A DNA stretch of 64,000 nucleotides from JALYTY01 sp964546935 (GCA_964546935.1 CAZJLJ010000001.1:1-64000), one strand, 5' to 3'; shown: positions 42,966 to 52,002, counted from the stretch's first letter. Program-made: numbers and translations. The notes: generated from the letters alone by a model not told the origin.

Positions 42966-43431
42966 GCTGCACTCTACGAGGTTTGCGGGGGCGGTGTTGG
43001 TGGAGGACAACGTCGCCCCCGTTCATCCCGTATCTACTATACAGGATGAAACTTTATGGTTTTCTTAGTTAATTCCAGCGCGTGATAATGCTGGATCCGG
43101 CAACCTTCGGACCCCAGCCTGCGAAAGAAGCGCTGCTCGGCACAACTTGTATTAGGCGTGTGAGCGACATGGTTGGTTCTGCTTCTTCTTGCGCGGCCTT
43201 GGGTTCCGGCTGCGATGCGGTGTTCACGAACGTATCCTTCCGTCTTGTTGAGGCGCGTCGTTGCGTCTCCGTGCGTTACTCTACACCTGGTATAACCGCG
43301 TACCTATGACCTTTGTTTCAGCAAATCGCAATACTGCAATAAAAAACGAGATGATGCAATAACGTGTGACAGTTGTACATCATTTCGTTGAAAAAACGTC
43401 ACAAAATAGTCACTAAATAGGTTATTTCGGA
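42966..43431. other. 466-nt region between convergent genes with two strong hairpins
   Basis: A perfect 14-bp stem (42986-42999 with 43008-43021, two G-U pairs) has an 8-nt loop that reads GTGGAGGA on plus and TCCTCCAC on minus. A second stem, TTCATCC (43022-43028) with GGATGAA (43044-43050), adds an inner 4-bp helix. Read on the minus strand, both precede the terminator at 42923-42965, so a small RNA of about 130 nt with an anti-Shine-Dalgarno-like TCCTCC loop is possible. No clear promoter was found. An open frame at 43082-43309 (75 residues) lacks a ribosome-binding site and is probably not a gene. 43310-43431 is AT-rich. Confidence 0.4.
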
Positions 43432-45663
43432 CTATGTTCCGGCGTCTGCTCCTGCACGTATTACGTATTTCACAATCAACCTGTGAAGCGTCGCCGACGC
43501 CGCCGGCGTACCGTAGTTGACGTAGAGGTCTCCGTGTTGCATGCGCATGTGAAATGCGGCAGCCAGATTGAGCCCGACTTGCGTAGCGAAACCGCCGTAG
43601 CCATTAATATCTCTTAATGACAACGTAAGATTGCTGTCGCCGCTTGTCAGAATTCCCAACGACACACGTCGCAGAAATTGTGAATCCAAAATTCCCGTAG
43701 TGAAGTCCCGTTGGTAGCTGGCGTCGTACTCGAGCCCCAGCGAAAAACGCGAACCAAGCGGGCGGGAAGTCGACATCGTATAGAAATGCGTTTCGGCGGT
43801 ATTAAACCGGCCCCAGTTTGCGCTGACGTCGATCGGCCGCGGCGTACCGTCGTGATAGCCTACCGGTATGCCCATTAAGTTGAACGGTACGTTCACACCG
43901 TTTCGGTAGCACGGGTAGCCGGTGAACAATGTGGTGCCGACGGACGGGCCGCTGCAATCCGGATTCGCTGGGATATCGTACTGGCGCAGGTAGCTAATCG
44001 TCGGACCGAGGCCGTTCAGGGAGAAGCCGTTTTTGAACGTCGCGTTCAGGAACATTCCGAAGTCCGATTCATGAACGGCGCCGGATCTATCCAGAAGGCG
44101 GTCGCCGGCTACATTGAAGTTCCAGTTTTTGACGCTCTTGCCGCTGCCCACGAAATTCACGTATCCCTGCAGTCCACGGATATCCGAATTGCTGGTAAAG
44201 CCGTCGAACGGACTGTACTGAGGCGAGATGTTCGCGTAACCGACGTTGACTTCGTAGTTCGGCCGATGAATATCGACGAAGTCGTTCATGCTATGCGCGG
44301 TACCGTTGGGCAAGAGAGGATTGCGTTCGACCGATCCGTTGAGGCCCCAGACTAGAGCGGTATGAAGATTGCGCCCTTTGACGCCCGCTTCAAAGGTCTC
44401 GTCATGCCCCGCGACGCTGTGATTCGCGAGCACGCCGTCGGTCCAGTACTGCAGTGTTTGATCCTGCGTTGCGTGCTTGTAACCGTAGACCACGTCATTG
44501 AACGTTTCGCCGCTCACTTCGTTATAGCCACGGAACGACATCGCTCCGAAACTTTGTAACCCGAGCGTGCCTTCGATCTTCGCGCCGCGGTCGAATGGGC
44601 CAACGCTCGGCGAATACCAGATTTCATTCGCCGGACCCAGCAAATTCGAATAGGCATTGGGCACAGGAGTCAGATACGACGCGCCCTGCGCGAAGAACGG
44701 CCGGTACTCTACTAATTGGCGCGGAAACTCTTGCGGCGCAATCGTTTGTTGATCGATTTCGACGTTGGAAAAATCCGGATTCAGCGTTCCGACAAAATTC
44801 ACGGTCGATGCCAACGGAAGGCTAACGTCGATTCCCAGCGGGCGAACCTTCTCCGGTAAAAACTGACCGTTGGCTTGCTGAAACAGTTCGCGGTCGCTAC
44901 CGACACTTTCCAGCGCGTAAACTTCAGCGCGCGGCTTCGGACGCGTCGCAACTGAAACCGGCATATCGAAGCCCGTTGCGGCCGGCCAGTAGCGCAGGTC
45001 GTAGAACCCAGGCCAATTACCCGCGGCTGCGTCCTGCATAAGACCGTCGAAGCCCCACGACAGGTGCTCGCCCATCGCGGAGACCTGCCGGTAAAAGCCA
45101 ATCCGCCAGGTTTGAGGCGAGCCGGCATGGATGCGCAGCACGTTCAACGGAATGATCATTACTGCGCGCCAGCTGTTGCCGTCTATTTTGGCCGCGCTAC
45201 GCCATCGCGGCCGATACCGTGAATTCTCGCTTGCTTGCTCGTAGCGAACGCCGCGCGGCGTCGTTTCAAAAAAGTATGCTTGTGAGCCCGCCCCGCTCGT
45301 GTCGAGACCGATGCCGACGAAATCGTCCGTTCCGAAGCCGACGTCATTTGTGCTCTGCGTCGCGACGATCGGCGCACCGGGCTGGCTTGCGACGAAACCG
45401 ACATAGAGGTTCTGGTCGTCGTAGAGGACATAGGCCGTAGTAGGCAGCGCCGCGGCACTGCGGGTCGTCACGTTCTCCCATGCGCCCCGCGTTGGAACTA
45501 CACCGGTCTTCCATGCCGGATCCGAAAGCGACGGATCCAACGGCAAAGGATGGGGAGCTTTGGCGACCGGAAAAGAAAAGGTGGCGGGCACGGCGGCTTC
45601 GGCTGATTCGACGAAACACCAGGCACCGATCGCTGTAAGGATAGATAAGATGGCGCGCTTCAT
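43432..45663 (-). CDS. CBM9-like plus DUF5916 outer-membrane beta-barrel protein
   Basis: The 743-residue protein has a signal peptide (about 1-23, ending AEAA) and an N-terminal domain resembling the CBM9/DOMON fold (about 45-215, with DDQNLYVGFVASQP, TDDFVGIGLDT and RAVMIIPLNVLRI). A long beta-strand region follows with alternating hydrophobic residues (FNPDFS-like GTLNPDFSNVEIDQQTIAP, RPFFAQGASYL), which is characteristic of DUF5916 outer-membrane proteins. These may bind glycans or oligopeptides; the substrate is unknown. It is divergent from a membrane-anchored regulator and ends 466 nt before the reductase terminator. Confidence 0.8.
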   Translation of the reverse strand: MKRAILSILTAIGAWCFVESAEAAVPATFSFPVAKAPHPLPLDPSLSDPAWKTGVVPTRGAWENVTTRSAAALPTTAYVLYDDQNLYVGFVASQPGAPIVATQSTNDVGFGTDDFVGIGLDTSGAGSQAYFFETTPRGVRYEQASENSRYRPRWRSAAKIDGNSWRAVMIIPLNVLRIHAGSPQTWRIGFYRQVSAMGEHLSWGFDGLMQDAAAGNWPGFYDLRYWPAATGFDMPVSVATRPKPRAEVYALESVGSDRELFQQANGQFLPEKVRPLGIDVSLPLASTVNFVGTLNPDFSNVEIDQQTIAPQEFPRQLVEYRPFFAQGASYLTPVPNAYSNLLGPANEIWYSPSVGPFDRGAKIEGTLGLQSFGAMSFRGYNEVSGETFNDVVYGYKHATQDQTLQYWTDGVLANHSVAGHDETFEAGVKGRNLHTALVWGLNGSVERNPLLPNGTAHSMNDFVDIHRPNYEVNVGYANISPQYSPFDGFTSNSDIRGLQGYVNFVGSGKSVKNWNFNVAGDRLLDRSGAVHESDFGMFLNATFKNGFSLNGLGPTISYLRQYDIPANPDCSGPSVGTTLFTGYPCYRNGVNVPFNLMGIPVGYHDGTPRPIDVSANWGRFNTAETHFYTMSTSRPLGSRFSLGLEYDASYQRDFTTGILDSQFLRRVSLGILTSGDSNLTLSLRDINGYGGFATQVGLNLAAAFHMRMQHGDLYVNYGTPAASATLHRLIVKYVIRAGADAGT

Positions 45664-45668
45664 TGGGC

Positions 45669-45688
45669 AACCCGAGCATGCCTCGGTT
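45669..45688. promoter_or_regulatory. Imperfect palindrome between DUF5916 gene and regulator gene
   Basis: AACCCGAGCA (45669-45678) and TGCCTCGGTT (45679-45688) are near inverted repeats, offset by one base, 5 nt before the DUF5916 start. The position in an 83-nt divergent region makes it a candidate binding site for the neighbouring winged-helix regulator. Confidence 0.35.
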
Positions 45689-45746
45689 TATGTCGCGGCG
45701 TCATCAGAATCGAATCAAAAGATTGTCGTCGAATAGGACACCCGCG

Positions 45747-47159
45747 ATGAGTCTCTACACGTTCGGTCCGTTCCAGCTCGATGTCGAGCGTCTGCTCTTG
45801 CTTCACAACGGTGAGCCGGTCGCTCTTGGTCCGAAGGTGGTCGAAACGCTTCTTGCACTAATCGAACACCCGGGCGACGTGCTCGCAAAGAGCGCGTTGT
45901 TGGACCGCGTCTGGCCCGAAGGCTTCGTCGAAGAGGCGAACCTTGCGCAGAACATCTACGTCTTGCGTAAAACCTTGCGAGCTTCATGGGGTGTGGATGC
46001 GATCGAGACCGTTCCGCGCCGCGGCTACCGTTTCGTCGCGCCGGTTCAGCTTCTCGAACATATAGCACCCACCGTTCCGGAAGTCGTCGCCGAAGAGATT
46101 CCGAAGCGGCGGAACGCGCGCAGGCTGGTTGCAATGTGCGCAGCCGTTGTGTTCGCAACGGCGATGCTGGTGATGGGTCTGGGCGTTCTTGGGGCGCATC
46201 GCGTCTCTTCGGCGGCGCTCTCCGACGACGGCGCGCGGCTCTACGCCATCGGGCGATACTATTGGAACTTGCGCACCCCGAACGGCGTTTCAAAGAGCCT
46301 CGAGTATTTCGCGCGTGTAATCGACACCGATCCGCACGATCCACGCGGTTATGCGGCCCTGGCCGAAGCCAATGCAACGATGGCCGATTACATGTACGGC
46401 AAATTGGCGCCTCGTGTCTATCTGTCGCGGGCGCGCGCTTATGCCGAGAAAGCACTCGCGCTCGACCGCAACTCCGCCGAGGCTTATGCGGCCCTCGGGT
46501 TCATCGACCTAAACCAAAAACACTACAAGACGGCGGTCGAAGAGTTGCGGCGCGCAATCGCAATCGAACCGTCTTACGGTCCGGCGCATGAATGGTATGG
46601 CGTCACGCTGTTGGGTGAGGGCCAAATTCATGAAAGCCTGCAAGAACTTGAACTCGCGGCCGATCTCGATCCGCTTTCGGTAGCAACGACCGCATGGCTC
46701 GGTTCGGCATCGTATTTGGACCGGCACTTCGACGAAGCGATCGCGTATTCGCGTGAAGCGTTGGATCTGGTTCCGAATCGTTCCGATGTTTACGCGATTA
46801 TCGGCCAGGCGCGTGAAGCGCAAGGCAACTATTCTGCGGCGATCGACGCGTTCAAACGTTATAAGGCGAGCGACAAAGAACACCAAGCCGAAGGCGCGGC
46901 CTTGTTGGCGCATGCCTACGCATTGGACCATCGCATGAACGAAGCACGAGCCGAAATGGCTTTCGTGAAGGCTCATTCGAAAGATGTCGACCCTGCAGAT
47001 TACGCCCTTGCTCTTGCTGCGATGGGCGAACGTAACGTAGCATTCAGCGTTCTGCGCCATCTGCGCACGCACATGTCGTGGACCGCCTTGCAAGCCGATC
47101 CGCGCTTCGATGCGCTGCGTTCCGATTTGCAATTCCGTCATCTGGCAGCACCGGCATAA
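45747..47159 (+). CDS. Membrane-anchored winged-helix regulator with TPR domain (ToxR/CadC-like)
   Basis: The 470-residue protein starts (ATG 45747, AGGA upstream) with an OmpR/PhoB-type winged helix (about 1-100: FGPFQLDVERLLLLHNGEPVALGPKVVETLLALIEHPGDVLAKSALLDRVWP and NIYVLRKTLR...IETVPRRGYRFVAP). It continues with a transmembrane helix near 122-145 and ends in TPR repeats (about 165-460, such as AEAYAALGFIDLNQKHYKTAVEELRRAIAIEP) in the periplasm. This is the ToxR/CadC design, where membrane sensing directly controls transcription. The divergent DUF5916 gene is the obvious target. Confidence 0.82.
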   Translation: MSLYTFGPFQLDVERLLLLHNGEPVALGPKVVETLLALIEHPGDVLAKSALLDRVWPEGFVEEANLAQNIYVLRKTLRASWGVDAIETVPRRGYRFVAPVQLLEHIAPTVPEVVAEEIPKRRNARRLVAMCAAVVFATAMLVMGLGVLGAHRVSSAALSDDGARLYAIGRYYWNLRTPNGVSKSLEYFARVIDTDPHDPRGYAALAEANATMADYMYGKLAPRVYLSRARAYAEKALALDRNSAEAYAALGFIDLNQKHYKTAVEELRRAIAIEPSYGPAHEWYGVTLLGEGQIHESLQELELAADLDPLSVATTAWLGSASYLDRHFDEAIAYSREALDLVPNRSDVYAIIGQAREAQGNYSAAIDAFKRYKASDKEHQAEGAALLAHAYALDHRMNEARAEMAFVKAHSKDVDPADYALALAAMGERNVAFSVLRHLRTHMSWTALQADPRFDALRSDLQFRHLAAPA

Positions 47160-47615
47160 ATGGCTTACCAGTCTCTTTTCGAAGCGATAGCGCCGCGGCC
47201 GCAAATCGCGCGATCGCTTGCGGCTCATCTGCGCGACCTGAACGACACCGGAACCGTTCCCAAGCGTACCAAAGAACTTATCGCGCTGATGGTCGGCTGG
47301 CTCAATGCCTGCGATTACTGCACGTGCGTGCATGAAGAGATTGCGAGCAAACTCGGAATCGATACCGAAACGCTGGAGAGTTTAGGTGATTTTGCGCGGA
47401 GTTCGCATTTCAGCGGAGCGGAGCGTGCCGCACTTAGCGCAACGGTAGCCTTGACGCGCGAACCTCGTGCGTTACCGCCCGCCGTGTGGAACGACCTACG
47501 CGCACACTACGACGAAGGCGAGTGCGTTGAAATCCTCGCCGTCATCGGCGCAAACAATTACGTCAGCCGTTTAAGCAACGCTTTGGATCTTTCGGCGATT
47601 CCATCGCAATCCTAG
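47160..47615 (+). CDS. AhpD-like carboxymuconolactone decarboxylase-family protein
   Basis: The 151-residue protein has the AhpD core motif E-x11-CxxCxxxH: E39, C51, C54 and H58 (KELIALMVGWLNACDYCTCVH). The cysteine pair suggests peroxidase-associated disulfide reductase or alkylhydroperoxidase activity. Length and the following helices agree with AhpD and peroxidase-related homologues. It starts immediately after the regulator's stop, so the two are probably cotranscribed. An oxidative-stress role is inferred. Confidence 0.85.
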   Translation: MAYQSLFEAIAPRPQIARSLAAHLRDLNDTGTVPKRTKELIALMVGWLNACDYCTCVHEEIASKLGIDTETLESLGDFARSSHFSGAERAALSATVALTREPRALPPAVWNDLRAHYDEGECVEILAVIGANNYVSRLSNALDLSAIPSQS

Positions 47616-47644
47616 ACGAAGGCCTCATCACACGTTACGCGGCT

Positions 47645-49141
47645 TCAAGCCGGCGAAGTGAGTGCGCGAGCGAGGACGCGTTCCGCGGTGATGAGGCGCG
47701 TTCCGCTCCAGCGGTCGTGTAACATTACGCGATGCATGAACGGACTCAAGAACAGAATCGGCAGCCACAAGAATAGCGCGATAGTGTAACGCCAGAGCGT
47801 TCGCCAGAATCCGGGCGGCCGAAAATCGGTTGTAACGATTCGCAAGCCCGCGATCATCATTCCGAAGCTTTGCCCCGCAATTCCGACGAGCAGAACCAGA
47901 TAGGTCGCCACTAGCCAAAACGGCGTGCCGGAAGACTTTCCGGAGTCCGTTGCTCCGAAATAGCCGGCGATTAAATTCAATGCTCGCGAAACGAAAGAAT
48001 TGTCTTTGGCCAGCCCGATTCCGGAGAAGCCGACTCTCAACGCGCCGATGTGGAAGAGATCCTCGCCTCCGTCGTTGTCGGCCTTTGTGGTTGCGACNNN
48101 NNNNNNNNNNNNNNNNNNNNNNNNNNNNNNNNNNNNNNNNNNNNNNNNNNNNNNNNNNNNNNNNNNNNNNNNNNNNNNNNNNNNNNNNNNNNNNNNNCCG
48201 GTAAAGGCGCCGAGTAAAGCACCGACGATGACGACGTCGATAAAGACCGCGGTTGCGCGGCGCCACCAGCCGGCGCAATCGCCACGCTGAACTCGATGAT
48301 GACCGGGAGCGGCGAGCACCGGCGGCTCCGTTTGAGCCTCGCGTAAGAACCAGTCTTCAAGACGCGCGAATTGCTCGGTCCTGATAAACGCTGCCATCTT
48401 AGCAATTCGGCGAATCGCGTAAGGCTCGGCGCCGAGCCACTCGCCCCACTTTAAAACGCTGTCCCGTGAGATCTCTTCGCCTTGTTGCGCGAATTGCTCG
48501 ACGTCGACTTGCCGGCCGAAATGGTGAAACGACGAAACGGCAATTGCGCGCGTCGCTGCATCGAGCGAACCGCATACCAGCAAACCGACTTTGTCGCACG
48601 TGAATTCACAAGTGCGAAGCCAGGCACCGAAGATCAGCGAAATAATCGGGTTCTCGTTGCCGTTGACGCTTAGCAGTGAAATGTAGCGTGTGTGGCCGGC
48701 GGCGATGTGCCCCAACTGCCGTCCAACGATAAATGCGAGCTCGTCGTCTTCGAAATGTTCGATCCAATGGCTGGAGAGAACCAGTGCGTACGGCTCTCCG
48801 AAGCCAAGCGCGGCTACTGGAACGTTGTAATCCTCGCGCACGAAAATCAACGGCATAGGAATCTCAAGCGCTGCGCAAGCGCGCTTCACGATCGCGAAGA
48901 CCCGCGGGTATTGAGCTTCGTGAATCATCACGGAAGACCCGATAAGCCGGCCGCGCGCCAGCGTCACGTAAATCATCGCGATGACGATGAAGAGCGCCAC
49001 CTCGGACATGCCGACCTTCTCGTGAATAAGGAATCCGATCAGCAGCGCCGCCGGAAACGAGAAGAGCAGCGTTAGAATGAACGCTAGGCGCTCTCGAGGG
49101 TCGCGAAGTGAAGAGGGTCCGGTGAAGAGAGGACTCGGCAC
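47645..49141 (-). CDS. RDD-family membrane protein fused to a degenerate M48-type peptidase domain (internal 100-N gap)
   Basis: The N-terminal half has two transmembrane helices and an M48-like peptidase fold, in which the zinc motif HExxH is replaced by RQLGH (GRQLGHIAAGHTRY). The third-ligand region CEFTCDKVGL keeps E and D. The C-terminal half is an RDD domain (about 305-480: RATAVFIDVVIVGALLGAF then QSFGMMIAGLRIV). 100 N interrupt the RDD region but preserve the frame, which may be chance. The GTG start at 49141 overlaps the GGDEF gene by 58 nt and lacks a clear ribosome-binding site. Catalytic loss is seen in the sequence; role unknown. Confidence 0.75.
   Translation of the reverse strand: MPSPLFTGPSSLRDPRERLAFILTLLFSFPAALLIGFLIHEKVGMSEVALFIVIAMIYVTLARGRLIGSSVMIHEAQYPRVFAIVKRACAALEIPMPLIFVREDYNVPVAALGFGEPYALVLSSHWIEHFEDDELAFIVGRQLGHIAAGHTRYISLLSVNGNENPIISLIFGAWLRTCEFTCDKVGLLVCGSLDAATRAIAVSSFHHFGRQVDVEQFAQQGEEISRDSVLKWGEWLGAEPYAIRRIAKMAAFIRTEQFARLEDWFLREAQTEPPVLAAPGHHRVQRGDCAGWWRRATAVFIDVVIVGALLGAFTXXXXXXXXXXXXXXXXXXXXXXXXXXXXXXXXXXVATTKADNDGGEDLFHIGALRVGFSGIGLAKDNSFVSRALNLIAGYFGATDSGKSSGTPFWLVATYLVLLVGIAGQSFGMMIAGLRIVTTDFRPPGFWRTLWRYTIALFLWLPILFLSPFMHRVMLHDRWSGTRLITAERVLARALTSPA
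48098..48197. other. Assembly gap (100 N) inside the RDD gene
   Basis: A run of 100 N within the RDD domain. The flanking coding sequence is in the same frame if the gap is 100 nt. True length is unknown, so the exact protein sequence here is missing. Confidence 0.98.
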
Positions 49142-50355
49142 GAAGGGTTCTCGGCAGTAGCAACCGTGCTTTCCTTCTGCCGGCGCGCCAGCTTTACGCC
49201 GCTCCCGCCATTGCGCTTCACCGTGTACATCTCGCGATCGGCCAGCTGTAGCAGCTCGCGCGGGGTCGTTCCGGCGCCGGGATACGTCGCTACGCCGATG
49301 CTTGCGCTAACGCGCACGGTGCGGTCGTCTACCACGAGCGGCTCGTCGAAGCTGCAGAGCAGCTTCCGGGCCGCATCCAACGCAGCTTCGTCGCTATACA
49401 AATCTTCAATGACGATGACGAACTCGTCGCCGCCGAGCCGGGCCACCATATCGGTAGCTCGCACGTGCCGGTTCAGGCGTTGGGCCACGCTCGCGAGAAC
49501 CCGGTCGCCGAAGTCGTGACCGTGCGCGTCGTTGATAGCTTTAAAATCGTCTAGGTCGGCGAAAAGCAACGCGCAGCTGCGATTGTCGCGCTCGCAGCGT
49601 TCCAACGCATCGGCGAGACGTTCTTCGAGGGACGCACGATTCGGCAAACGCGTCAGCGTATCGTATAAAGCCAGCTCGGAGAGTTCGGCTTCACGTTCTT
49701 TCAAGTCGCTGATATCCAGAAGCGTGCCGATGCGAGCCATCGCAATGCCGCGATCGTCGACAAGCGTACGGACGCGCTCGCGGACGGTCCGAACGCGGCT
49801 AGCGGCGCAGCGCACGCGATGGTCGCAAACGTACTCTTCACGGCCTTGTTCCGAGATTTCGCGAGCGATGCGTTCGCGTTCGTCCTCATGGTCGAACATC
49901 CGAATCTCGAACGGCTGCGTCCGCGGATCGATGCCTAAAAGCATCGCTAAACCTTCTGAGATGGTTACGAGCCCGGTACGAAGATCTTCGTGCCAAGTTC
50001 CCATGCCGCTTACACGTTCGGCATGACGGAGCGCATCGGAATGAAGATGAGAGCAGTGCTGAGTTTCTACCGCGCGACCCGCCACGCCGATCGTTGCCCC
50101 CGTCATGTCGTGCAGCGGCTGCAATTCGAAACGAAACGTTCCGCCACGCACCGTCGCCTCGAAGCTTAGGTGTTCGCCATCGAGCGCCCAGTGGTGCGCA
50201 ACCGTCGCGACGTTGAGAGGGTCATCGCTTCCCCAGAGTTCGCTCACGTGGAGGACGGAGGCGCCACCGATGCCTGCAAGGCCGCGCAGCCGAGCCGTTA
50301 GCGACGTGACCTGCAGATCTCTGTCGGTGTTCCAGACCAGTGACTGGTCGTGCAT
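49084..50355 (-). CDS. PAS-GGDEF diguanylate cyclase
   Basis: The 423-residue protein synthesises cyclic di-GMP. A PAS region (about 115-225, with ERVSGMGTWHEDLRTGLVTISEGLAMLLGID) precedes the GGDEF domain: YDTLTRLPNRASL near 231-243, active site GGDEF at 308-312, and the inhibitory I-site RxxD (RATD) five residues before it. There is no signal peptide or membrane helix, so it is cytosolic. I choose the ATG at 50355, with AAGGACGGCGG upstream; an in-frame start at 50397 would add 14 residues. No EAL domain is present. Confidence 0.9.
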   Translation of the reverse strand: MHDQSLVWNTDRDLQVTSLTARLRGLAGIGGASVLHVSELWGSDDPLNVATVAHHWALDGEHLSFEATVRGGTFRFELQPLHDMTGATIGVAGRAVETQHCSHLHSDALRHAERVSGMGTWHEDLRTGLVTISEGLAMLLGIDPRTQPFEIRMFDHEDERERIAREISEQGREEYVCDHRVRCAASRVRTVRERVRTLVDDRGIAMARIGTLLDISDLKEREAELSELALYDTLTRLPNRASLEERLADALERCERDNRSCALLFADLDDFKAINDAHGHDFGDRVLASVAQRLNRHVRATDMVARLGGDEFVIVIEDLYSDEAALDAARKLLCSFDEPLVVDDRTVRVSASIGVATYPGAGTTPRELLQLADREMYTVKRNGGSGVKLARRQKESTVATAENPSCRVLSSPDPLHFATLESA

Positions 50356-50496
50356 TCCGCCGTCCTTTTCGTGAGCGAGTCTCTGTGGTGGACTCATCGT
50401 AGCGGCCGGACCGTCCCCGAATCATCCGTGGAAACCCCTGCCTTTCGAACCACGTGGAAGCGGGAGTACCACGCGAAAAAAAATCTCGGCACCCCC

Positions 50497-50540
50497 TTGA
50501 CGTCGCGTACCATTGTGTTATTGTACTAGTGTACTAGTAC
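50497..50540 (+). promoter_or_regulatory. Promoter and palindromic operator of the GntR-ABC operon
   Basis: A -35 TTGACG (50497-50502) and a -10 TATTGT (50519-50524) with 16 nt spacing form a good promoter. Overlapping the -10, GTACTAGT and GTACTAGTAC lie in tandem (50523-50540), the second a perfect 10-bp palindrome. Another CTAGTAC copy sits at 50550-50556. YtrA-type GntR regulators bind such sites, so autoregulation is likely. Confidence 0.65.
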
Positions 50541-50575
50541 GACATGAGGCTAGTACGAACCGAAAGGGAAAGAAA

Positions 50576-50686
50576 ATGACACGCTTCATCAGCCGCCCCG
50601 AAGAGTACGAAGTCCGCGAAGCCCGCGTACGTATCCCCCAACAGATGTCAGCGCCAATCTTCCAGGGCTGGGGACCGAAGTTCTAA
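50576..50686 (+). CDS. 36-residue leader peptide/small protein before the GntR gene
   Basis: The ATG at 50576 follows AAGGG 8 nt upstream and lies about 50 nt after the -10. It encodes 36 residues, beginning MTRFISRPEEYEVREARV and ending FQGWGPKF, with no cysteine and no hydrophobic segment. The stop is 6 nt before the GntR start, and the strict linkage to the promoter and operon supports translation. I do not recognise it. It might be a small regulatory protein or a peptide connected with the following ABC transporter. Confidence 0.6.
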   Translation: MTRFISRPEEYEVREARVRIPQQMSAPIFQGWGPKF

Positions 50687-50692
50687 CCGTCG

Positions 50693-51091
50693 ATGCCCGC
50701 AGTTCTCACGGTCGACCCGCGCAGCGGGGTGCCGATCTACCTCCAAGTGATTGAGCAGATCAAACGCTCGGTGGCCCTAGGCATCCTATCCGCGGGCGAG
50801 CAGCTCCCAACCGTCAAGCAGCTCGCGCTCGATCTCACAATCAATCCCAACACCGTCGCGAAGGCCTACCGTGAGTTAGAACGCGACGGTGTCATCGAAA
50901 CGGCGGCCGGTCGCGGCTCGTTCGTTCGCTCCAACGGTCACGTCGACACGACGAAGGCCGCGGCGAAAGACGTAGCCCGAGACGCACTGGAAGGCGCGGT
51001 GCGCGAAGCCAAATCTATCGGACTGAACGCCGACGATATTCGAAGCTTGATGAACGCTGCAATCGACCGTTGGTTCCAGGAGGGGCAATGA
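50693..51091 (+). CDS. GntR-family regulator, YtrA subfamily
   Basis: The 132-residue protein is a GntR winged helix (about 5-78: GVPIYLQVIEQIKRSVALGILSAGEQLPTVKQLALDLTINPNTVAKAYRELERDGVIETAAGRGSFV) with a short helical tail of about 40 residues, the compact form of the YtrA subfamily. These regulators usually repress the operon in which they lie and respond to envelope stress or antibiotics. The palindrome at 50523-50540 is the probable operator. Its stop overlaps the ABC ATPase start (ATGA). Confidence 0.88.
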   Translation: MPAVLTVDPRSGVPIYLQVIEQIKRSVALGILSAGEQLPTVKQLALDLTINPNTVAKAYRELERDGVIETAAGRGSFVRSNGHVDTTKAAAKDVARDALEGAVREAKSIGLNADDIRSLMNAAIDRWFQEGQ

Positions 51092-52002
51092 GCACGATTA
51101 CAATTGATAAACTGCGCAAAATTTACGGGAATGAAGTCGCGGTCGACGACCTGACCGTAACGATTCCCGATGGCACCGTCTTCGGATTGCTTGGTCCGAA
51201 CGGAGCCGGCAAAACGTCAACCTTCAAGTGCATGCTGGATCTCGCTTATGCCAACTCCGGCGTTGTGCTCTACGGTGGAAAGCCGCTCGTTCCCGAAACG
51301 TTCGAACACATTGCGTACGTACCCGAGAAGAGCGTGCTTTACGAGTGGATGACGGTTGCCGAACACGTCGAGATGCAACGGCACGCATACCGTTCGTTCT
51401 CCGTGAAACAAACAGAAGATTTGCTTGCGCAATTCGGCATCGATTTGCGCAAGAAAGCACGAGCGCTCTCGAAAGGAATGCGCACCGCGACGCAAGTCGC
51501 GCTCGCGGTGGGACGCCAGGCCGACATCTTGATTTTAGACGAACCGACGAGCGGTCTGGATCCCATCAACCAACGTCACGTTCTGAACCTCATTATCAAT
51601 GAAGCATCGCGTGGCGCAACGGTTATCTTTTCTTCGCATCAGATCGGGCAGGTCGAACGTGCTGCGGAATCGATCGCAGTTATCGACCACGGCCGCCTTG
51701 TGCTCGAAGGCACGGTTGACGATTTGAAAGCCGGACGAAAGATCGTCGAGGGCATTTTCCCAAGCGAAGGCTTTACGCTCGACGGCATGACTACCGATGG
51801 GCGCGTCTCGCGCGTCGATCGCAGCGGCCGGATTGCACGGCTCCTCGTTACCGGCGGCGCCGCCGAGCTGGCGGCGAAACTGGAAGCGCTCGGGGCAAGC
51901 GGCGTGCGCATCGTCGATCTGAACTTGGAAGACATCTTTCTTTACGCAGTCGCGCCGTCCGAATCGACGGCCGATGTCGTAGTCGAGGAATCCGCGAAAT
52001 GA
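51088..52002 (+). CDS. ABC transporter ATP-binding protein
   Basis: The 304-residue ATPase has Walker A GPNGAGKT near residues 38-45, the signature region as LSKGMRT (usually LSGGQ or LSGGM), Walker B ILILDEPTSGLDP and the H-loop SSHQ. The C-terminal 70 residues form the extra domain common in export-type ATPases with a single permease. Start ATG 51088, with AGGAGGGG upstream, overlaps gntR. It pairs with the permease of the next gene, whose ATG overlaps its stop. Confidence 0.92.
   Translation: MSTITIDKLRKIYGNEVAVDDLTVTIPDGTVFGLLGPNGAGKTSTFKCMLDLAYANSGVVLYGGKPLVPETFEHIAYVPEKSVLYEWMTVAEHVEMQRHAYRSFSVKQTEDLLAQFGIDLRKKARALSKGMRTATQVALAVGRQADILILDEPTSGLDPINQRHVLNLIINEASRGATVIFSSHQIGQVERAAESIAVIDHGRLVLEGTVDDLKAGRKIVEGIFPSEGFTLDGMTTDGRVSRVDRSGRIARLLVTGGAAELAAKLEALGASGVRIVDLNLEDIFLYAVAPSESTADVVVEESAK

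Noticed and set aside
43082..43309. 75-codon frame in the convergent intergenic region
   Set aside because: No ribosome-binding site, cysteine-rich low-complexity translation, not part of any operon; kept only as a note in the region entry.
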